A model generated the notes under the pieces. It searched no databases. It was not told where the DNA came from and saw only the letters and a list, made by a program, of their open reading frames with translations. DNA of 64,000 nt from Mucilaginibacter hurinus (lineage in GTDB: Bacteria > Bacteroidota > Bacteroidia > Sphingobacteriales > Sphingobacteriaceae): positions 62,001 to 126,000 of the forward strand of contig NZ_QGDC01000004.1 of the NCBI RefSeq assembly GCF_003324525.1, read 5' to 3'. The translations under genes were made by a program, and so were the position numbers. This document shows, piece by piece, positions 60,288 to 64,000 of the stretch (the first letter of the stretch is position 1; each line of letters begins with the position of its first letter).

Positions 60288-62742
60288 TGCTCCCTTTACT
60301 TAATTTGGTGGTTTGAAACTGTGTTATAATATCCCTTATAACAGTTTTTGCTTTGTTGATAGATAAGCCGTCTTTTTCAAACTTGAGCATAATCGCCTGT
60401 ATATAGTAATTGCGTATACGGCTTACTAAAGGTGGATGCGGCCCGATTACGCGTTCGCCGAATTGCTTACGAAGTTCGTTTGCTAAATATACTGATTGGT
60501 TGTACAGCACCTCAGGATCTTTATGCTTAATATCCAGATTTACAATTCGATAATATGGCGGATAATGAAAAGATTTACGTTCCTCCATCTCGGTAAAGTA
60601 AAGGTCATGATAGTCGTTTTCGATGACTTGCTTTATTACCCGGTGGTTGGTGTCATAAGTTTGTATAACCACCTTGCCCCTTTTACCACGCCGGCCGGCC
60701 CTGCCGCTAACCTGCGCCAGCATCTGGTAACTGCGTTCATTTGCCCTGTAATCCGGAAACCGCAGCAGGCTATCCGCGTTTATAATACCTATTACCGTGA
60801 CGCCCGAGAAATCGAGCCCTTTGGCTACCATTTGCGTGCCTACCAGTATATCTATTTTTTTTTCTTCAAGGTCATTTAACATATTTTGCAGGGCATTGCG
60901 CGAGCGTGTGGTATCCATATCCATGCGCGCAACGCGTGCATTCGGCAGTATCATCCGTAGTTCATCCTCAATTTTTTCGGTACCAAACCCCTTATATTCC
61001 AAATGTGTTGATCCGCAAGCCGGGCAAATTACAGGCGAATCCTCTTTATAACCACAGTAATGGCAATGCAGCTTGCCACTGCTTTTATGATAGGTAAGGC
61101 TTACATCGCAATTAATACACTTTGGCGTGTGGGCACAAATCCTGCACATGAGCAGCGGGGCGTATCCACGCCTGTTTTGAAACAATATTACCTGTTCCTT
61201 ATTGGCAAGCGCCTCCTCTATGTCTTTCATCAATACGCCGGTGAAATGCGATTGCATGGTTTTCTGTTTGGTTTCTGCAGTAATGCTAACCACTTCGGTT
61301 ACCGGTAATTCCACACCGCCAAATCGTTCTATCATTTCTGCAAGGCCATACTTATGTATACGGGCATTAAAGTAGCTTTCAAAAGAAGGCGTAGCTGACC
61401 CGAGCAGTACCTTACCCTTATATAAGTTGGCCAAAAATATCGCCACGTCGCGTGCGTTGTAGCGCGGCGCCGGGTCAAATTGTTTATAAGATGTCTCGTG
61501 CTCTTCGTCAACTATTATCAAACCCAGGTCGGCAAACGGCAAAAATACCGATGATCGCGCGCCCAGTACTACCTTGTACTCATTGTTCAGTACTTTCTGC
61601 CAAACCTCCGCCCGCTCATTATCATTAAAGCGTGAATGGTAAACGCCGATGGACGCAACAAAGTAAGCGCGAAGCCGCTCAATGATATGTGTGGTTAAAG
61701 CGATCTCCGGCAACAGGTATAATACCTGCCTGCCGGTGGCAATCATCTCCTCTATCAAACGTACGTATAATTGCGTTTTCCCTGACGAGGTAACGCCATA
61801 TAGCAGCACTGTATCTTTGTCCTCTAACTGACGCCTGACATCATCCAGCACAGTTTGCTGGGTATCGCTTAAGTTGAACAAGCCCGTCTCTTCTTCAGCC
61901 TCATACAGTAAACGGCTCACATTAACTTCCTCAGCAACAAAAACTTCTTTATCCAAGAGTGCCTTTATAGCAGCCGCTCCTGCCCCGCTGGCCTCTATTA
62001 TATCGTTTTTTGATACAGATTTTTGCTGTCGCGACAGCTTAATGTATGCAAGTAAGGCATCTGCTTGCTTTGGTGCCCGCTCCAGTATGGTGAATACCTC
62101 ACGAAGGTTGTCCTGGTCGCGGTATAGTGGGTTAAGGGAAATAAAGGTACGTTTTCGCGGTTTGTACTTATCGTTAACCTCTTCAGATATATGAATAATG
62201 TTTTTTTCAAACATCATTTTTAATACAGGCATCACGGTTTTTTGCCCGAGTAATTTGGCTATATCGCTTACAGTTAATTCAGGCTGCAGGTCCAGCGCTT
62301 CGGCTATTAAAAACTCCTTGTCATGCAATTGTGTACGGTCGTACTCAAAGCCTTTATTTAAAACTATCCTGGTTTCGCTTGCAAGCTTTAATACCGATGG
62401 CAGAGCCGCATGCATTACCTCGCCTATATGACACATATAGTACTCGCTTATCCATTGCCACAATTGCAACTGCGCATGGGTAACTAATGGCTTATCATCT
62501 AAAACCTCCAGAACGTACTTTGCCTCGTATTTTTCAGGAGCTTTCTCCCCTATTGATAAAATGATAGCAGTATAAAGCTTGCTTTTACCAAACTGCACTA
62601 CCACCCTCTTGCCTATCTCTATAGCTTCGTTCATCTCATAGGGCACACGGTAGGTGTAGTTTTTCGCTATCGCAAGCGGCAATATTACCTCTATGAACAG
62701 TGTTTTTCTATCCGCGTGTTGTGCTTCGGCAAACTCTAACAT
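60259..62742 (-). CDS. priA: Primosomal protein N' (replication restart helicase PriA)
   Basis: 827 residues. It has an N-terminal 3'-DNA-binding domain (about 14-110), a winged-helix part, and a SF2 helicase core with Walker A in YGVTSSGKTQLYVRL, DEEH box (IVDEEHETSYK) and GSATPS. The zinc-binding insert has paired cysteines (CRICAHTPKCINC, CHYCGYK, ICPACGS), and the motif V-VI block is TQMVAKGLDF and QVSGRAGRRGK. PriA reloads the replicative helicase at stalled forks. Full-length and intact. It starts 8 bp after the DUF423 gene. Confidence 0.96.
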   Translation of the reverse strand: MLEFAEAQHADRKTLFIEVILPLAIAKNYTYRVPYEMNEAIEIGKRVVVQFGKSKLYTAIILSIGEKAPEKYEAKYVLEVLDDKPLVTHAQLQLWQWISEYYMCHIGEVMHAALPSVLKLASETRIVLNKGFEYDRTQLHDKEFLIAEALDLQPELTVSDIAKLLGQKTVMPVLKMMFEKNIIHISEEVNDKYKPRKRTFISLNPLYRDQDNLREVFTILERAPKQADALLAYIKLSRQQKSVSKNDIIEASGAGAAAIKALLDKEVFVAEEVNVSRLLYEAEEETGLFNLSDTQQTVLDDVRRQLEDKDTVLLYGVTSSGKTQLYVRLIEEMIATGRQVLYLLPEIALTTHIIERLRAYFVASIGVYHSRFNDNERAEVWQKVLNNEYKVVLGARSSVFLPFADLGLIIVDEEHETSYKQFDPAPRYNARDVAIFLANLYKGKVLLGSATPSFESYFNARIHKYGLAEMIERFGGVELPVTEVVSITAETKQKTMQSHFTGVLMKDIEEALANKEQVILFQNRRGYAPLLMCRICAHTPKCINCDVSLTYHKSSGKLHCHYCGYKEDSPVICPACGSTHLEYKGFGTEKIEDELRMILPNARVARMDMDTTRSRNALQNMLNDLEEKKIDILVGTQMVAKGLDFSGVTVIGIINADSLLRFPDYRANERSYQMLAQVSGRAGRRGKRGKVVIQTYDTNHRVIKQVIENDYHDLYFTEMEERKSFHYPPYYRIVNLDIKHKDPEVLYNQSVYLANELRKQFGERVIGPHPPLVSRIRNYYIQAIMLKFEKDGLSINKAKTVIRDIITQFQTTKLSKGSIIQPDVDPY

Positions 62743-62750
62743 CGGCTGGC

Positions 62751-63140
62751 TTATTTAAGCTGCTTCCACGCGGCAATGGCCATCAATACCCACCCGCAAA
62801 TAAGTGATAAACCGCCCAGGGGTGTTACAGGCCCCAGGATAGCCAACCAGCTCCAGCCCAAAACATAGCGACAGGCTAACAGGTATAGTGAGCCCGAAAA
62901 CAAGATAATGCCTATCAGGTACGCGTAATAAGCAAATCCTACCAGGCCGCCGCCGGTTTGCGTAAGTGTTGACAGGAAGAGCAAGGCGAAAACGTGGTAA
63001 AAATGATATTGTACAGCAGTTTGCCAAACATCCAATTCGGCCGGAGCGATATGCGGTTTCAAACCATGTGCGCCAAATGCGCCAAGTATTACAGCCAAAG
63101 CGCCCAGCACGGCTGCGGTCAATATGATTTGTTTTTCCAT
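62751..63140 (-). CDS. DUF423 family membrane protein (YgdD-like)
   Basis: 129 residues, four membrane helices (about 4-24, 44-62, 69-89, 98-122). AVILGAFGAHGLKPHI near the N-terminus and VWQTAVQYHFYHVFALL are the DUF423 signatures, and TPLGGLSLICGWVLMAI closes the domain. The function is not known. It is probably in one transcript with priA. The start ATG 63140 is 88 bp from the divergent gene at 63229. Confidence 0.9.
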   Translation of the reverse strand: MEKQIILTAAVLGALAVILGAFGAHGLKPHIAPAELDVWQTAVQYHFYHVFALLFLSTLTQTGGGLVGFAYYAYLIGIILFSGSLYLLACRYVLGWSWLAILGPVTPLGGLSLICGWVLMAIAAWKQLK

Positions 63141-63228
63141 TTTAAGATAAAACCCCTAAGTTACTCAATTTTGGAAGATACCTGTACGCTTGGTATAAAA
63201 TCGCTAAATTGCAAGTGTAAACACGTAG

Positions 63229-64000
63229 ATGAAAAGATTAGTTATACTCACCGGAATTTTGCTGGTAGCCGCCGGCTATATCACCTACGCTTATTTTAAA
63301 AATTTAAGCCCGCCCGGCCTGCGTACTGATCAAATAATACGTAATATACCCGATAGCGCTGCTTTGGTATTTGAATTTACCAATGATGAAGGCTTTTACG
63401 ACATTTTTAAAGATAACAGGCTTTTAACCGCCGTTGCCGGCAAGCAAACGCTCGCCGAGTTAGACACCGTTCGTAAACACCTGTTAAAGAAAACCACGCT
63501 CAATTCTTTTTTCTACGGTCAAAATGTCTTTCTATCCGTGCATCCCGCAAAAGGCTACGGTGCCGACTTTTTAATGACTATGGCAGCCGAAAATGGCTTT
63601 GAAAGTAGCGAGCTTGATAAACTTACAACCTTAGCAGGTAAAGACATGACCATATCCCCGTTTAACGCATCAGGAAAACGAGGTTATGCTATCTTCATTA
63701 AAGCCTTAAACAAGCCCTTTTTCATTATCAACAAGGGTAAAAATATTTTTTCGGGCAGCTTCTCTAAAGCGCTTATTGAACAGTGCGCCCATTTCGGCAT
63801 ACGTGATAAACAGCGTTTTAGCCTGCTCCCGGCCCAACAAAACTCTAACTCGTTAGCTAACCTGTATATCAACTATACCCAGGTAAAGCCACTTTTAAGT
63901 AGTTTATTTAAGCATGAAACAGGATTATTCAGCAATATAAAAAAGCTTTCGGCTACCGGAATTTTAAGTCTGAATTATAAAAGCGACGCGTTAATGTTTA
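63229..64000 (+). CDS. Membrane-anchored DUF3352-like protein (partial, runs off right edge)
   Basis: The frame opens at ATG 63229 and is still open at the window end (257 codons). A single N-terminal anchor or signal (KRLVILTGILLVAAGYITYAYF) is followed by a region with NIPDSAALVFEFTNDEGFYDIF, then LTTLAGKDMTISPFN and LANLYINYTQVKPLLSSLF. The 'PxxAxxxFE' start after the anchor and repeated beta-alpha segments resemble DUF3352-type proteins of this phylum. The C-terminus is not visible, so length and any further domain are unknown. Confidence 0.75.
   Translation, partial: MKRLVILTGILLVAAGYITYAYFKNLSPPGLRTDQIIRNIPDSAALVFEFTNDEGFYDIFKDNRLLTAVAGKQTLAELDTVRKHLLKKTTLNSFFYGQNVFLSVHPAKGYGADFLMTMAAENGFESSELDKLTTLAGKDMTISPFNASGKRGYAIFIKALNKPFFIINKGKNIFSGSFSKALIEQCAHFGIRDKQRFSLLPAQQNSNSLANLYINYTQVKPLLSSLFKHETGLFSNIKKLSATGILSLNYKSDALMF

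Overview
The window looks like a chromosomal segment of a Bacteroidota bacterium, most likely Sphingobacteriaceae (Mucilaginibacter/Pedobacter-like). The signs are TAnnTTTG-type -7 promoter boxes, a type IX secretion C-terminal sorting domain, a fused MurF-alanine racemase, and gene families typical of that group. This assignment is inference; no rRNA is present.

Region 1 (1-24.7 kb) is an exopolysaccharide (EPS) or capsule locus mixed with signalling genes. It opens with the 5' end of a sensor gene that runs off the left edge (HNOBA-like domain). A stand-alone receiver follows, then an initiating sugar-phosphate transferase carrying a degenerate receiver domain. After these come glycosyltransferases, acyltransferases, a Wzx-like flippase and three tandem paralogous GT-A glycosyltransferases. 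A complete partner-switching module (receiver-PP2C phosphatase, STAS, RsbW-like ATPase) sits inside the locus. A tight minus-strand operon follows: half-length TolC-like protein, Wzc-like co-polymerase, processive GT2, an unlisted 49-residue membrane protein, Wzy/O-antigen ligase, GT4 and acyltransferase. A multi-PAS histidine kinase lies upstream of it.

Region 2 (24.7-48.7 kb) is mostly housekeeping: NIPSNAP and YCII proteins, galK, a SpoU methyltransferase, a glutamate-synthase-like protein, YceI, a Sua5/YciO protein, trpDFBA, a Tat-type metallophosphoesterase, two SDRs, recR, a sodium:solute symporter, a LOG protein, an interrupted S26-peptidase-like gene, an MFS transporter, a DUF502 protein, murF-alr and recX. 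The trp operon is preceded by a clear attenuator: a 15-codon leader peptide with three consecutive Trp codons, an antiterminator arm and an intrinsic terminator. trpE, trpG and trpC are not in the window.

Region 3 (48.7-49.7 kb) has tRNA-Gly(GCC) and tRNA-Leu(TAA), followed by seven tandem units of about 95 bp. Each unit joins a terminator hairpin to a copy of the tRNA-Leu 3' end whose T-loop is replaced by an 18-bp palindrome. This is the most unusual structure in the window.

Region 4 (50-64 kb) holds a MocR regulator, an NmrA-like protein, a DoxX-like membrane protein with a twin CX3C tail, a TPM-domain protein, a PAS-only membrane protein, a secreted VCBS/T9SS protein, an alpha-L-rhamnosidase-like enzyme, a small lipoprotein, priA, a DUF423 protein and the 5' part of a membrane-anchored protein cut by the right edge.

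Several short inverted-repeat elements, including one MITE-like element of 276 bp with 27-bp ends, sit between genes.
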